Shown here: in pieces, positions 26,020 through 34,652 of the stretch
Position numbering within the stretch: position 1 is the stretch's first letter
Layout of the letters: every line of letters starts with the position of its first letter
Assembly (NCBI GenBank): GCA_016793465.1
Contig: JAEUJW010000053.1
Location: forward strand, 186,001-250,000
Length of the DNA: 64,000 nt
Direction of reading: 5' to 3'
From: Myxococcales bacterium
GTDB taxonomy: Bacteria > Myxococcota > Polyangia > Nannocystales > Nannocystaceae
Notes under the pieces: generated by a model
What the model was told of the DNA's origin: nothing
Databases searched by the model: none
The model's input: the letters and a program-made list of their open reading frames with translations, nothing else
Translations under genes and position numbers: made by a program

Positions 26020-26040
26020 GAGCCGCGATGGCCGCGGCTC
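26020..26040. terminator. Hairpin between convergent genes
   Basis: Eight-bp inverted repeat GAGCCGCG/CGCGGCTC with loop ATGGC between the convergent genes ending at 26004 and 26039. It could terminate both transcripts; there is no U tract, so it is only a candidate. Confidence 0.45.
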
Positions 26041-26602
26041 ACACCGACTGATCCGCCGCCGCCGGAGCGGCCGCGGGGGCCGCCGGGAGGGTCGCGATCA
26101 GCTTGTTGGTCAGGTCGATCGCCAGCCACTCGAAGCTCTGCCGCACGTAGTCGCCGACGCGCGCGTTGAATCGATTGAAGTCGTCGGACTTGTCGTTGCG
26201 GTCGTACACCGCCACGTAGCTCGTCGTCGACTTGTGCTCGCCCTGCAGGCGCCCGTCGAAGGACACGCTCATCTCGACGATCATCGTCGAGTTCACCGTG
26301 CTGAGCGTGCCCTTGACCCCGGACGTCGTGTTGCCGTCACCGATCAAGTTGAGCAGCAGCACCCCCGCCTCGGGCGCCGGAAGTACGCGAAAGCCGGACC
26401 GGCCGAGTTCGCGCTCGAAGATCTGCCTGAACTGGGCGAGGTCCGGGCTGGTGCGCACCGCCACCACGACCTCGGCAGACAGCGTCGCCCGCTCGGGCGC
26501 CGCCGGCGGCGGCACGGCCGTCACGGTCTGCTTGGGCGCACAGCCGGCGAACACCGGTAAAGAGGCGAATAGGAGGGAGCACGACAGCAATAGGCGGCGC
26601 AT
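26039..26602 (-). CDS. Small lipoprotein, unknown function
   Basis: 187 residues with signal peptide and lipobox PVFAGC (Cys21). The mature domain has an alpha-beta pattern: AEVVVAVRTSPDLAQFRQIF, GFRVLPAPEAGVLLLNLIG, TVNSTMIVEMSVSFDG, then SFEWLAIDLTNKLIATLP, recalling small envelope proteins such as LptE- or penicillin-binding-protein-activator-like lipoproteins, without a firm match. The tail is Ala/Pro-rich. The ATG at 26602 follows TACTCC (26609-26614, minus) by 6 nt. Confidence 0.75.
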   Translation of the reverse strand: MRRLLLSCSLLFASLPVFAGCAPKQTVTAVPPPAAPERATLSAEVVVAVRTSPDLAQFRQIFERELGRSGFRVLPAPEAGVLLLNLIGDGNTTSGVKGTLSTVNSTMIVEMSVSFDGRLQGEHKSTTSYVAVYDRNDKSDDFNRFNARVGDYVRQSFEWLAIDLTNKLIATLPAAPAAAPAAADQSV

Positions 26603-26706
26603 CGTCGCGGAGTATGCGGCGAGCTCCGCGACGATGTCCAGAGCGGTCCGCCGAAGAATTCTTCGGCGACCTGTCGTGGCCCGCCGACTCTGTCGACGGT
26701 CCGGGC

Positions 26707-27510
26707 TCACAGCAGCTGAGCGCAGAGCTCGCCGATGTCACGCACGCGCAGCGCGGGCCGCTCGTCGGCCGGCCAGGCGTCGAGGCGGGCCTGGGTGGTC
26801 TCGCCGGACATCACGAGCACCCCGCAGAGGCCCGCCCGGCGGGCCATCGTCATGTCGGTGTCGAGCTGGTCGCCGACGATCGCCGTCTCGTCCGCCGTCG
26901 TGCCGAGGCGACGCAGCGCCGCGTCGACCATCTCGCGCTCGGGCTTCCCGATAATTTTGGGCGACAGTCCGGTCACCGCCTGCACCGCCGCGATGATCGC
27001 CCCGACGTCGGGGATGAGCCCGTGGACCGTGATGCAGGTGCGGTCCGGGTGCGTCGCGAAGTACGGCTTGCCGGCGAACAGCAGCGTGCACGCGCGCTCG
27101 AGCTTGGCGAACGTCAGCGTCAGGTCGTAGCCGACGACCACGCAGTCGGGGTCGGCCGCGTTGGTGTCGATGCCGTGGGCCTCGAACTCGGCGATCAGCG
27201 CCGGGGTGCCGACCACGTAGGCCGAGCGGTGCGGCGTCGAGTTCAGCAGGTACGCCACCGTCGCGTCGCTCGACGTCATGACCTGCTCGCGCGGCACGTG
27301 GATGCCGAGGCGCCCGAGCCGGGCCTGGTAGTCGGAGCCGCGCGCCGCCGAGTTGTTGGTCAAGAACAGGTAGCGCCGCCCGGTCGCCTCGAGGTGGCGG
27401 ATGAACTCGAACGCGCCGGGCACGATGCGCTCGTCGACGTAGATCGTGCCGTCCATGTCGAGCAGGAACCCGCGACAGTCGCGCAGGCGGGCGAACGCGT
27501 CGGCGGCCAT
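26707..27510 (-). CDS. HAD-superfamily phosphatase, NagD/IIA type
   Basis: 267-residue cytoplasmic phosphatase. Motif I LLDMDGTIY has nucleophile Asp18 and Asp20; motif II is YLFLTNNSAARG; motif III is PKIIGKPEREMVDAAL; motif IV is AIVGDQLDTDMTMARRAG. The C2 cap of class IIA (about 80-190) fits sugar- or polyol-phosphate phosphatases. The start overlaps the stop of the cytidylyltransferase gene (ATGA), so the pair is co-translated and may act in sequence on the same phosphorylated alcohol. Confidence 0.92.
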   Translation of the reverse strand: MAADAFARLRDCRGFLLDMDGTIYVDERIVPGAFEFIRHLEATGRRYLFLTNNSAARGSDYQARLGRLGIHVPREQVMTSSDATVAYLLNSTPHRSAYVVGTPALIAEFEAHGIDTNAADPDCVVVGYDLTLTFAKLERACTLLFAGKPYFATHPDRTCITVHGLIPDVGAIIAAVQAVTGLSPKIIGKPEREMVDAALRRLGTTADETAIVGDQLDTDMTMARRAGLCGVLVMSGETTQARLDAWPADERPALRVRDIGELCAQLL

Positions 27511-28247
27511 CAGGAGGGCCTCTGGGCCTGCAGCTGGGCCTCGGCCTGCTTCAGGTCGACGAGGTCGTCGATCTCGATGGCGTCGCAGTCGGCGATGTCG
27601 ACGATGCCGATGCGGGCGCGGCCCGACGAGGCCAGGCGGTGGTACGAGTGGTCGTAGTACTCGTTGGTGATGCCCTCGGCCTCGAAGCGCGCCAGGTCGT
27701 CGAACAGGATCTCGGCGGTCGCCGCGTCGATGCGGGTGATGCCGATGTACTCGCCGATCGAGCGCTGCGGGTCGATCTGCTTCGACAGCTCGACGAGCGC
27801 GCCGTCGGCCCCGACCACCGCCTTCATCGCCTCCTCGTCGGGCATCGGGCGCACGTCGACCGCCAGCGCCGACGTGTCGCGCGGCTCCAGCATGCGCGGG
27901 ATGACGCGCCCGTCGAACAGCACGTCGCCGTCGAACTGCAGGAACGGCTGGCCGCGCAGGGCCTCGCGGGCGACCAGCAGCGAGTAGTAGTTGTTGCGAT
28001 CGTGCCAGTGCGGGTTGAACACCAGCTCGCAGGCCAGGCGCTCGCGCTGGACCAGCTCGTCGATCATCTCCGAGCGGTAGCCGGTGACGATGACGACGTC
28101 GCGGTCGTCGATGCCGGCCTCCCGCAGGCGGTCGAGGGTCCGAAGCAACAGCGAACGCCCGAGCACCTCCACGAGGGGCTTCGGGCGGTCGTCCGTCAGC
28201 GGCGCGAGACGGCTCCCACGCCCGGCAGCGAGAATGATGGCACGCAC
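27510..28247 (-). CDS. Alcohol-phosphate cytidylyltransferase-like nucleotidyltransferase (LicC/IPCT type)
   Basis: 245 residues. It has the nucleotide loop IILAAGRGSRLAPLT, PKPLVEVLG, VIVTGYRSEMI, then NPHWHDRNNYYSLLVA, a segment typical of phosphocholine, aminoethylphosphonate and inositol-phosphate cytidylyltransferases. QFDGDVLFDG holds the metal Asp. The C-terminal CDAIEIDDLVDLKQAE is the usual EIDxxxDLxxA end. It is predicted to make a CDP-alcohol for the CDP-alcohol transferases at 23971 and 25033. The start is a GTG 5 nt after TACTCC (28253-28258, minus). Confidence 0.87.
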   Translation of the reverse strand: MRAIILAAGRGSRLAPLTDDRPKPLVEVLGRSLLLRTLDRLREAGIDDRDVVIVTGYRSEMIDELVQRERLACELVFNPHWHDRNNYYSLLVAREALRGQPFLQFDGDVLFDGRVIPRMLEPRDTSALAVDVRPMPDEEAMKAVVGADGALVELSKQIDPQRSIGEYIGITRIDAATAEILFDDLARFEAEGITNEYYDHSYHRLASSGRARIGIVDIADCDAIEIDDLVDLKQAEAQLQAQRPS

Positions 28248-28311
28248 GGGGGGGAGTATTGGAGCAGCCGAAGCGCCGTGTCAATCACAGACGACGGCGC
28301 CGGCGTCCGGC

Positions 28312-29586
28312 TCAGATCGCGGCCATCACCTTGCGGATCGCCGTGACGATGTCGTTGAGGTCGCGCTTGGTGAACGTGGTCGTCAGGCCGAGGAACACCT
28401 GCCGCGAGACCAGGTCGGCCGAGCGCGGGCACAGCACCGGCTGCAGCTTGCTGCTGCGGACCGCCGGCTGCTGGTAAAGCAGCTTGGCGCTGTACTGCTG
28501 CAGCACGCGCACGCCCTCGGCGTTGAGCGCCTTGACGGCCCGCTGCGTGCGCTCCGGCGTGTCGAGCAGGAACGTCAGGGCCACGCCCGAGTCGCCCTCC
28601 GGGTCGGGCACGCGGGTCAGCGTCAGGTTGGGGACGTCCGCCAGGCGCTCGACCAGCCAGCGCTTGGCCTGGCGCAGCCGCGACAGCACGTCGTCGAGGC
28701 GGCCGAGCTGCGCGAGCAGCAGCGCCGCGTTGAGCTCGCTCATGCGGAAGCCCTCGCCGATGCACGGCTCGCCCGCCGACTCGTTGCCGCGGTGGTTGCC
28801 GTGGTCGTGCAGGCGGACCGCGCGGTCGTACAGCGCCGCGTCATCGGTGACGACCGCGCCGCCCTCGCCGGCCGTGATGATCTTGTTGAGCTGGAAGCTG
28901 TAGATCGCCAGCGAACCGAACTGACCGACCGTCTTGCCGCGGTACATCGCGCCGCACGACTGGGCGCAGTCCTCGATCACCGGCACGTCGGCGTCGCGGG
29001 CGATCGCCAGGATCGCGTCGAGGTCGGCGGCCACGCCGAACAGGTGGACCACGCAGATCGCCTTGGGCCTCCGCGCGACCAGCTTGGCCTTCAGGTCGTT
29101 CGGGTCCATCGTCATCGACTCGTCGATCTCGACGAACACCGGGGTCGCGCCGAGCGACAGCACCACGTCCGCGGTCGCCACGTAGCTGAACGCCGGGACC
29201 AGCACCTCGTCGCCGGGGCCCACGCCGATGGCATACAGCGCGCACTTCAGGGCCGACGTGCCCGAGTTGGTGGCCAGCGCGTGGCGCGTGCCGATGCGGG
29301 CCGCGAAGCGCCCCTCGAACTCGGTCGCCTTGCCGAGCACGTTGGGCCCGTAGTAGCGGAACAGGCTCTTCGAGCGCAGGACCTCGAGCACGGCCTTCTC
29401 TTCTTCACGCCCGATCAGCAGGGCGCCCGGGTACGGGCCCGGCAGCGGCGTCTTGCGGACCGGCGTCCCCCCGTCGATCGCCAGGGCCTGCGACTGGCTG
29501 CCACGGCCGCGTCGGGTCTGCGCGGGGGTCGGCGACGGTTCTGGGGTCGAGACAAGCTTCAGCTTCGCGGCGTCTTTGGGGGCCAT
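28312..29586 (-). CDS. DegT/DnrJ/EryC1-family PLP aminotransferase
   Basis: 424 residues. It transfers an amino group to a keto-sugar or cyclic polyol, or acts as a related dehydratase. Landmarks: TNSGTSALKCALYAIGVGPG, VPAFSYVATADVVLSLGATP, VIEDCAQSCGA, and SFQLNKIITAGEGGAVVTDD with the PLP lysine near residue 234. The first ~45 residues are a charged, probably disordered extension. Dimer-loop sequences NHRGNESAGEPCIGEGFRMS are normal. It has its own promoter (29758-29786) with a leader of about 165 nt. It probably serves the surrounding glycan or headgroup pathway. Confidence 0.92.
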   Translation of the reverse strand: MAPKDAAKLKLVSTPEPSPTPAQTRRGRGSQSQALAIDGGTPVRKTPLPGPYPGALLIGREEEKAVLEVLRSKSLFRYYGPNVLGKATEFEGRFAARIGTRHALATNSGTSALKCALYAIGVGPGDEVLVPAFSYVATADVVLSLGATPVFVEIDESMTMDPNDLKAKLVARRPKAICVVHLFGVAADLDAILAIARDADVPVIEDCAQSCGAMYRGKTVGQFGSLAIYSFQLNKIITAGEGGAVVTDDAALYDRAVRLHDHGNHRGNESAGEPCIGEGFRMSELNAALLLAQLGRLDDVLSRLRQAKRWLVERLADVPNLTLTRVPDPEGDSGVALTFLLDTPERTQRAVKALNAEGVRVLQQYSAKLLYQQPAVRSSKLQPVLCPRSADLVSRQVFLGLTTTFTKRDLNDIVTAIRKVMAAI

Positions 29587-29637
29587 GGCCTCTCACAGGT
29601 TGAACGGATACGGTGGGCGCACTCGACGATACGACCA

Positions 29638-29653
29638 GGCCGAATGTTCGGCC
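29638..29653 (-). promoter_or_regulatory. Inverted repeat in DegT leader
   Basis: GGCCGAATGTTCGGCC: 7-bp perfect arms around 2 nt, 52 bp upstream of the start codon and inside the predicted transcript. It could be an operator for a dimeric repressor or an RNA hairpin. Confidence 0.45.
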
Positions 29654-29757
29654 GTGTCGCGCTGCACTCCGCGGGAGCGCATGCACTTGCACGCCACGTC
29701 GGCGCGCCGCTCTCCAGACAATTGAAGATGGGGTGCGGCGGCCGCCAAGCGGCACTC

Positions 29758-29786
29758 TAAATAGGCGGGATGCAACAGGCTGTCAA
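29758..29786 (-). promoter_or_regulatory. Sigma-70-type promoter of the DegT gene
   Basis: On the minus strand: TTGACA (29781-29786), exactly 17 bp, then TATTTA (29758-29763). The predicted start near 29751 leaves a leader of about 165 nt, unusual here because most promoters sit next to the start codon. Confidence 0.7.
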
Positions 29787-30024
29787 TTTCGATGTCACAC
29801 CCCGGTCACGGTTTTCGGTGCGCATGGGGGTGCGCACTGATACGCGCCGAGAGAGGACGCACCCCGAGGGATCCTCCGTCCGCATGCGGCCCGGTTATTT
29901 GCGCCGCGAGCGGCCAATTCGCCGCGGCGCCCCGACCGCCCCGCTCGCGGGCAAGCGCGCGTACCTGGAAATCCGGTCCTATTGACAACGGCACGGCCGT
30001 CCTCGGCGGCGGCGCGGCCCCCGA

Positions 30025-31050
30025 TCACGTCACCTGCCCGGGGTTGTCGCGCGCCCACGTCTGCCAGCGCCAGGCGTCGCGCAGCATCTCGTCGAGCCCG
30101 CGGCGCGCCCGCCACCCGCTCGCCGCCTGCATCGCCGACGGGTCGGCCCAGCACGCCGCGATGTCGCCGGCGCGCCGCGGCCCCACGCGCCAGGCGACCC
30201 GCGCGCCCGTCACGGCCTCGAAGCGCCGCACCAGCTCGAGCACGCTGTGCCCGCGCCCGGTCCCGAGGTTGAGCGTGACCAGCCCGCCGCTTCGCTCGAG
30301 CAGCCGCAGCGCCGCCACGTGGCCCTCGGCGAGGTCGCACACGTGCACGTAGTCGCGGACGCCGGTGCCGTCGGGCGTCGGCCAGTCGTCGCCGTGGACC
30401 ACCAGCTCGGGCAGCAGCCCGGCGGCGACCCGGCACACGATCGGCACCAGGTTGTTCGGCGCGCCGCCGGGGTCCTCGCCGATCCGCCCCGACGCGTGCG
30501 CCCCGACCGGGTTGAAGTAGCGCAGGCGGGCCACCCGCCAGAACGCCGGGCGCGCCGCCTGCACGTCGGCGAGGATCTCCTCGACCATCGCCTTGCTGCG
30601 CCCGTACGGGTTGGTCGGGCCGAGCCGCGCCGACTCGCCGAGCGGCAGCGCCGCGGGCTCGCCGTAGACCGTCGCCGACGAGCTGAACACGAGCGCGCCG
30701 ACCCCCGCGCGCTCCATCGCCGCCAGCAGCTCGAGGCTGCCGCGCACGTTGACGTCGTAGTAGCGAGCCGGCTCCGCCACCGACTCGCCGACGGCCTTCA
30801 GCCCCGCGAAGTGCAGCACCGCCGCCGGTCGCTCCGCCGCGAACACCTGGTCGAGCCGCGCGGCGTCGCGGAGATCCGCCTCGACGAGCTTGACGTCGCA
30901 GCCCGCCAGCGCGGCCACCCGCGCGACCACCGAGCGCCGGGCGTTGGCGAGGCTGTCGAGCACCACCGGTCGATAGCCGGCGGCGACCAGCGCGAGGCAG
31001 GTGTGAGATCCGATGTAGCCGGCCCCACCGGTGACGAGCACGGGGATCAT
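30025..31050 (-). CDS. galE: UDP-glucose 4-epimerase
   Basis: 341 residues; interconverts UDP-glucose and UDP-galactose (or the N-acetyl forms) with bound NAD. The Rossmann loop is VTGGAGYIGSHTCLALV, followed by FAGLKAVGESVAEP, the catalytic SSSATVYG and NPYGRSKAMVEE (Tyr-x3-Lys), then RYFNPVGAHASGRIGEDP and GTGVRDYVHVCDLAEGH, all standard for GalE. The ATG at 31050 gives the canonical start MIPVLVTGGAG. Divergent from the UDP-sugar dehydrogenase gene; both supply nucleotide sugars. Confidence 0.95.
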   Translation of the reverse strand: MIPVLVTGGAGYIGSHTCLALVAAGYRPVVLDSLANARRSVVARVAALAGCDVKLVEADLRDAARLDQVFAAERPAAVLHFAGLKAVGESVAEPARYYDVNVRGSLELLAAMERAGVGALVFSSSATVYGEPAALPLGESARLGPTNPYGRSKAMVEEILADVQAARPAFWRVARLRYFNPVGAHASGRIGEDPGGAPNNLVPIVCRVAAGLLPELVVHGDDWPTPDGTGVRDYVHVCDLAEGHVAALRLLERSGGLVTLNLGTGRGHSVLELVRRFEAVTGARVAWRVGPRRAGDIAACWADPSAMQAASGWRARRGLDEMLRDAWRWQTWARDNPGQVT

Positions 31051-31183
31051 GACCGCCGGCAAAGAGACCACGGGCCCCCGCGGCGCGTCCTCGCGGCAGG
31101 CGTGAGCATCCTCTCCGCTCGCCCGCCCGCACGCCGCCCGCCCCGGTTGCCGTCGCCGCCGTCGTCGGCGAAGGTTCGCCGCA

Positions 31184-32500
31184 ATGTCCGCACTCCTGCA
31201 GGCGATCACCGCTCGCACCGCCGATGTCGTCGTCGTCGGCATCGGCTACGTCGGCCTGCCGCTGGCCGTCGAGCTCGCGCAAGCCGGCTTCCAGGTCACC
31301 GGCTACGACCACAGCCGCGAGAAGGTCGCCGCGCTGTCGGCCGGCGACTCGTACATCGGCGACATCCCCTCCGACCGCGTGCGCCCGCTCGTCGGCGCCG
31401 GCCGCCTGCGCGCCACCACCGACCCCGAGGTGCTCGGCCGCGCCGACGTGGTCGTCGTGTGCGTGCCGACCCCGCTGAACAAGACCCGCGACCCCGACAA
31501 CTCCTTCATCCTCGCCGCCGCCGACGAGCTGGCCCCGCGCCTGCGCAAGGGCACCCTCGTCATCCTCGAGTCGACCACCTTCCCCGGGTTCACCCGCGAG
31601 GTGCTGGTGCCCCGCCTGCAGCAGACCGGCCTGCGCGCGGGCAGCGACTTCCACATCGCCTTCTCGCCCGAGCGCGTCGACCCCGGCAACCCGCGCTACC
31701 ACACCCACAACACCCCGAAGATCGTCGGCGGCCTCACGCCCGCCTGCACCGAGCTGACGCTCGCGCTCTACGGTCAGGTCATCGAGCGCCTCATCCCGGT
31801 GAGCACGCCCGACGCCGCCGAGATGGTGAAGCTGCTCGAGAACACCTTCCGCGCGGTCAACATCGGCCTCGTCAACGAGGTGGCGATCATGTGCGGCAAG
31901 CTCGGCCTCGACGTGTGGGAGATCATCGACGCCGCCGCGACCAAGCCGTTCGGCTACATGCCGTTCTACCCGGGCCCCGGCCTCGGCGGGCACTGCATCC
32001 CGGTCGACCCGCTGTACCTCAGCTGGAAGCTGCGCGCGCTGAACTACAACGCCCGCTTCATCCAGGTCGCCGACGAGGTCAACCGCGGCATGCCCGACCT
32101 GGTGATCGAGCGCGTCGCCCTCGCCCTCAACGACGACGCCCGGGCCCTGCGCGGCTCGAACATCCTCGTGCTCGGCGTGGCCTACAAGCGCGACATCGAC
32201 GACATGCGCGAGTCGCCGGCCCTCGACATCCTCGAGCTGCTGCACGCCCGCGGCGCCCGCGTCGCCTACCACGACCCCCACGTACCCGGCCTGCGCGTCG
32301 ACCTCCACGGCGGCCAGACGCTCGAGCTGCGCTCGGTCGAGCTCACCCAGCTCGCGGCCTACGACGCCGTCGTCATAGTCACCGACCACCGCGCCGTCGA
32401 CTACGCCCGCGTGGTCGCCGAGGCCCGCGTCGTGCTCGACACCCGCAACGTCACCAAGGCGGTCCGCGGCGGCGCCAGGGCCCGCGTGGTCACGCTTTAA
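31184..32500 (+). CDS. UDP-N-acetylhexosamine/UDP-glucose 6-dehydrogenase (WbpA/TviB-like)
   Basis: 438 residues; oxidises C6 of a UDP-sugar to a uronate with two NAD. It has GIGYVGLPLAVELAQAGFQV as the NAD site, VPTPLNKTRDPDNSF, LESTTFPGFTREVL, AFSPERVDPGN, ENTFRAVNIGLVNEVAI, and the catalytic cysteine near 271 in GPGLGGHCIPVDPLYLSWK. The pattern is closer to the UDP-GlcNAc/ManNAc type than to plasmid-type UDP-glucose dehydrogenases, but the sugar cannot be fixed from sequence. It ends with tandem stops in an AT-rich spot (TAATAATTTAT at 32498-32508). Confidence 0.92.
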   Translation: MSALLQAITARTADVVVVGIGYVGLPLAVELAQAGFQVTGYDHSREKVAALSAGDSYIGDIPSDRVRPLVGAGRLRATTDPEVLGRADVVVVCVPTPLNKTRDPDNSFILAAADELAPRLRKGTLVILESTTFPGFTREVLVPRLQQTGLRAGSDFHIAFSPERVDPGNPRYHTHNTPKIVGGLTPACTELTLALYGQVIERLIPVSTPDAAEMVKLLENTFRAVNIGLVNEVAIMCGKLGLDVWEIIDAAATKPFGYMPFYPGPGLGGHCIPVDPLYLSWKLRALNYNARFIQVADEVNRGMPDLVIERVALALNDDARALRGSNILVLGVAYKRDIDDMRESPALDILELLHARGARVAYHDPHVPGLRVDLHGGQTLELRSVELTQLAAYDAVVIVTDHRAVDYARVVAEARVVLDTRNVTKAVRGGARARVVTL

Positions 32501-32513
32501 TAATTTATCTCGC

Positions 32514-33530
32514 TCAACGCGGCTGCGGCTGGGGGTCGTCGAGCCGCGGCTCGTGCCGGCGCGTGCGGAAGCGTTCGGAGCGCAGCAGGCGGACGGCCCA
32601 CCACGGCCACAGCAGCGGCAGCGCGAACAACAGGCCGACCGTGGTCCCGACCCGCCGCAGGGCCCCCCCGCGCGCCTGGTCGTCGCTCCAGATCCAGTCG
32701 CAGCAGATCACGTACAGCAGCGCCGCGAAGGCCGGGTACAGCAGCACGAAGCGCAGCGGGAAGTAGTGGGCCACCACCGCGTGCAGGAACTCGAACGTGC
32801 GCTCGCCGAACGCCGCCGCCGACATGTAGCGCTTGTTCATCCCGCCCGGCACGTCGACCCGCCGCAGCATCAGCGCCTCGGGGTCGTACAGCAAGAACTC
32901 GTCGGCCCGCTTGCGCGCCAGCAGGCGGTAGTTGAACGACAGCTCGTCCTCGATGCGCGTGCACTCGTCCCACAGCCCGAAGCGCTCGAGCGCCGAGCGC
33001 CGCAGGCTGACGTTGCCGCCGTGCACGCTGGCCACCCGCACCGGCCGCTCGACGTCGACCGCCGTGTACGGCCGCTGGTACATCAGCAGCGGCACGTAGC
33101 TCAGCACCGTGCGCGCCGCCCGGGCCGGCGACCAGCGCGGCCCCGGCTCGCCGAGCCTGGTGACGTGGCGCCCGGTCACGCCGAGGCAGCGCGCGTCCTC
33201 GAAGTGCCGCACGTGCGCGGCGATCCAGCCGTCGTTCGCCGGCAGGTCGTCGTCGTCCATGTACAGCAGGATCTCCCCGCGGGCCGCGCGCGAGCCGACG
33301 TTGCGCGCGCGCGGTCCGCCGAGCGGCGGGTAGCGCAGCACGCGGACCCGCGGGTCGCCGACGAACGGCGCCAGGCGCCGCCGGTTGTCCTCGCTGTCCG
33401 CGCTCTGCTCGACGACCACGACCTCGAAGGCCGCGCTCGAGCGCTGGCCGAGGATCGCCGTCAGCAGCTCGCACAGCGCGGGGACGCGGTTGTACGAGCG
33501 GACGACGACCGAGACCCGCGGCGCTGTCAT
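32514..33530 (-). CDS. Family 2 glycosyltransferase
   Basis: 338 residues. The GT-A domain starts RVSVVVRSYNRVPALCELL, with a DDDD acid cluster near residue 92 (LLYMDDDDLPANDGW) for metal and nucleotide-sugar binding, and ECTRIEDELSFNYRLL as the later conserved acidic segment. The C-terminal ~80 residues hold two membrane helices (LRFVLLYPAFAALLYVICC and LLFALPLLWPWWAVRLL), so it acts at the membrane face. It is the last gene of the acyl-synthesis operon, 6 bp after the ACP gene, suggesting the lipid product is glycosylated. It converges with the UDP-sugar dehydrogenase gene. Confidence 0.9.
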   Translation of the reverse strand: MTAPRVSVVVRSYNRVPALCELLTAILGQRSSAAFEVVVVEQSADSEDNRRRLAPFVGDPRVRVLRYPPLGGPRARNVGSRAARGEILLYMDDDDLPANDGWIAAHVRHFEDARCLGVTGRHVTRLGEPGPRWSPARAARTVLSYVPLLMYQRPYTAVDVERPVRVASVHGGNVSLRRSALERFGLWDECTRIEDELSFNYRLLARKRADEFLLYDPEALMLRRVDVPGGMNKRYMSAAAFGERTFEFLHAVVAHYFPLRFVLLYPAFAALLYVICCDWIWSDDQARGGALRRVGTTVGLLFALPLLWPWWAVRLLRSERFRTRRHEPRLDDPQPQPR

Positions 33531-33536
33531 GGCTCG

Positions 33537-33809
33537 CTAGTTCGCCGGCGCGGCCTGCTTCTCCTGCACGGTCCGGTGCAGCAGATCGACGAGCTCGTTG
33601 ATGTTGGTCAGCTTGTTGAGCTCGGCCCGCGGCACCTTGACCTTCAGCTCGCGCATGCTGCACGACACCACCTCGACGATGTCGAGGCTGTTGGCGCCGA
33701 GCTCCTTCATCGAGCGCTGCGGATCGATCGCCCCGGCGTCGATCCCTTCGACCGTGTCGGCCAGGTGGCGCCGCACGACGGCGAGGACTTCATCGCGTGT
33801 ACTGATCAT
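33537..33809 (-). CDS. Acyl carrier protein
   Basis: 90 residues. The phosphopantetheine attachment serine is Ser41 in LGANSLDIVEVV; helices before and after match the four-helix ACP fold. The sequence is less acidic after helix II than housekeeping AcpP (SMRELKVKVPRAELNKL), as in dedicated pathway carriers. It is the only carrier in the operon, so all acyl intermediates probably ride on it. It sits between the second enoyl-reductase-like gene and the glycosyltransferase. Confidence 0.94.
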   Translation of the reverse strand: MISTRDEVLAVVRRHLADTVEGIDAGAIDPQRSMKELGANSLDIVEVVSCSMRELKVKVPRAELNKLTNINELVDLLHRTVQEKQAAPAN

Positions 33810-33837
33810 CTGTTTCGTCTCCCAAGGGCTTCGGGGG

Positions 33838-34650
33838 TCAGATCACAAGGCCGTACTGCTCCCGCTGCGAGAACAGGCGGACGACGTTGTCGGCGAATCC
33901 AAAGCCCCTGTCCAGTAGCAGGACCTGGCCCTTGACCCCGTCCATCAGTCCGCTGCAAAGACCGAGGGCCGCGCTCGCGACTTCGTCCGGCGACACGAAG
34001 AACCCCTCGCCGTAGTACTTGCGGCAAAACGGCGCGAATTCCGGGCCGAACGTGGCCTCGAGCGAGCGCGTCTCGACCGGGTTGGCCCGCAGCACGTTGA
34101 TGCGAATATCCTCACTGAGCAGATCGGCAGTGAGGTAGCGGCAGAACGTCTCCATCACCGTCTTGCTCGCGGCCACGAAGTCGTAGCCCGGCAGAAAGTA
34201 CTCCGGCCCGCGTGAGCTCATGCCGATCGCGTAGCGCGGGTAGCGGCCGAAGACCGCGTGCGCCGCCTGCAGGTAGCCGATGAACGGCCACGCGCTGTAC
34301 CCGAGGCTGCGCAGGAAGCTCTTCTTGTCGAGGTCCTCGTGCTTCTGGCTGACGTGGGCGAACGACACGTTGCTGAGGATCGCCTCCACCGCGTCGTGGT
34401 CGCGCTTGACCAGCGCCATCAGCGACTCGGTGTCCTCGTCCTGCGAGGCGTCGGCCTCGACGATGACCGGCTCGCGCGCCCCCACCGCCGTGAACGCCGC
34501 CTTCAGCTCGTCCTCGTCGGCGCTGCCCCAGCGGTGCGTCAGGTACACGTGCGCGCCGTGGCGCGCGAACAGCAGCCCGCACGCCCGGCCGATCCCGTCG
34601 GTCCCGCCGGTGATGATCACCGCCTTGTCGTTCAGGTCGTTCTTCAGCAT
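33838..34650 (-). CDS. FabI/FabL-like SDR, second of two (probable enoyl-ACP reductase)
   Basis: 270 residues. The cofactor loop is ITGGTDGIGRACGLLFARHG. The catalytic pair is spaced Tyr-x6-Lys (PGYDFVAASKTVMETF), the spacing of FabI and FabL enoyl reductases rather than Tyr-x3-Lys of typical SDRs. About half of the residues match the neighbouring SDR at 34653, so the two are tandem duplicates. It likely reduces a double bond on the ACP-bound chain; a ketoreductase role cannot be excluded. The ATG at 34650 lies 2 bp after the stop of its sister. Confidence 0.82.
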   Translation of the reverse strand: MLKNDLNDKAVIITGGTDGIGRACGLLFARHGAHVYLTHRWGSADEDELKAAFTAVGAREPVIVEADASQDEDTESLMALVKRDHDAVEAILSNVSFAHVSQKHEDLDKKSFLRSLGYSAWPFIGYLQAAHAVFGRYPRYAIGMSSRGPEYFLPGYDFVAASKTVMETFCRYLTADLLSEDIRINVLRANPVETRSLEATFGPEFAPFCRKYYGEGFFVSPDEVASAALGLCSGLMDGVKGQVLLLDRGFGFADNVVRLFSQREQYGLVI

Positions 34651-34652
34651 GG

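Larger units (their letters stand above)
29587..30024. other. 438-bp lower-GC region upstream of the DegT gene
   Basis: Noticeably richer in A and T than the rest of the window. It holds a minus-strand promoter at 29758-29786 and, in the predicted leader, a perfect inverted repeat at 29638-29653. Short frames on both strands lack the codon pattern of neighbouring genes, so I call no gene. The stretch 29790-29990 beyond the promoter shows nothing I can name. Confidence 0.55.

Noticed and set aside
29593..29994. Short open frames in the lower-GC spacer
   Set aside because: 60-75 codons, with no ribosome binding site or codon bias; the region is better explained as promoter and leader.
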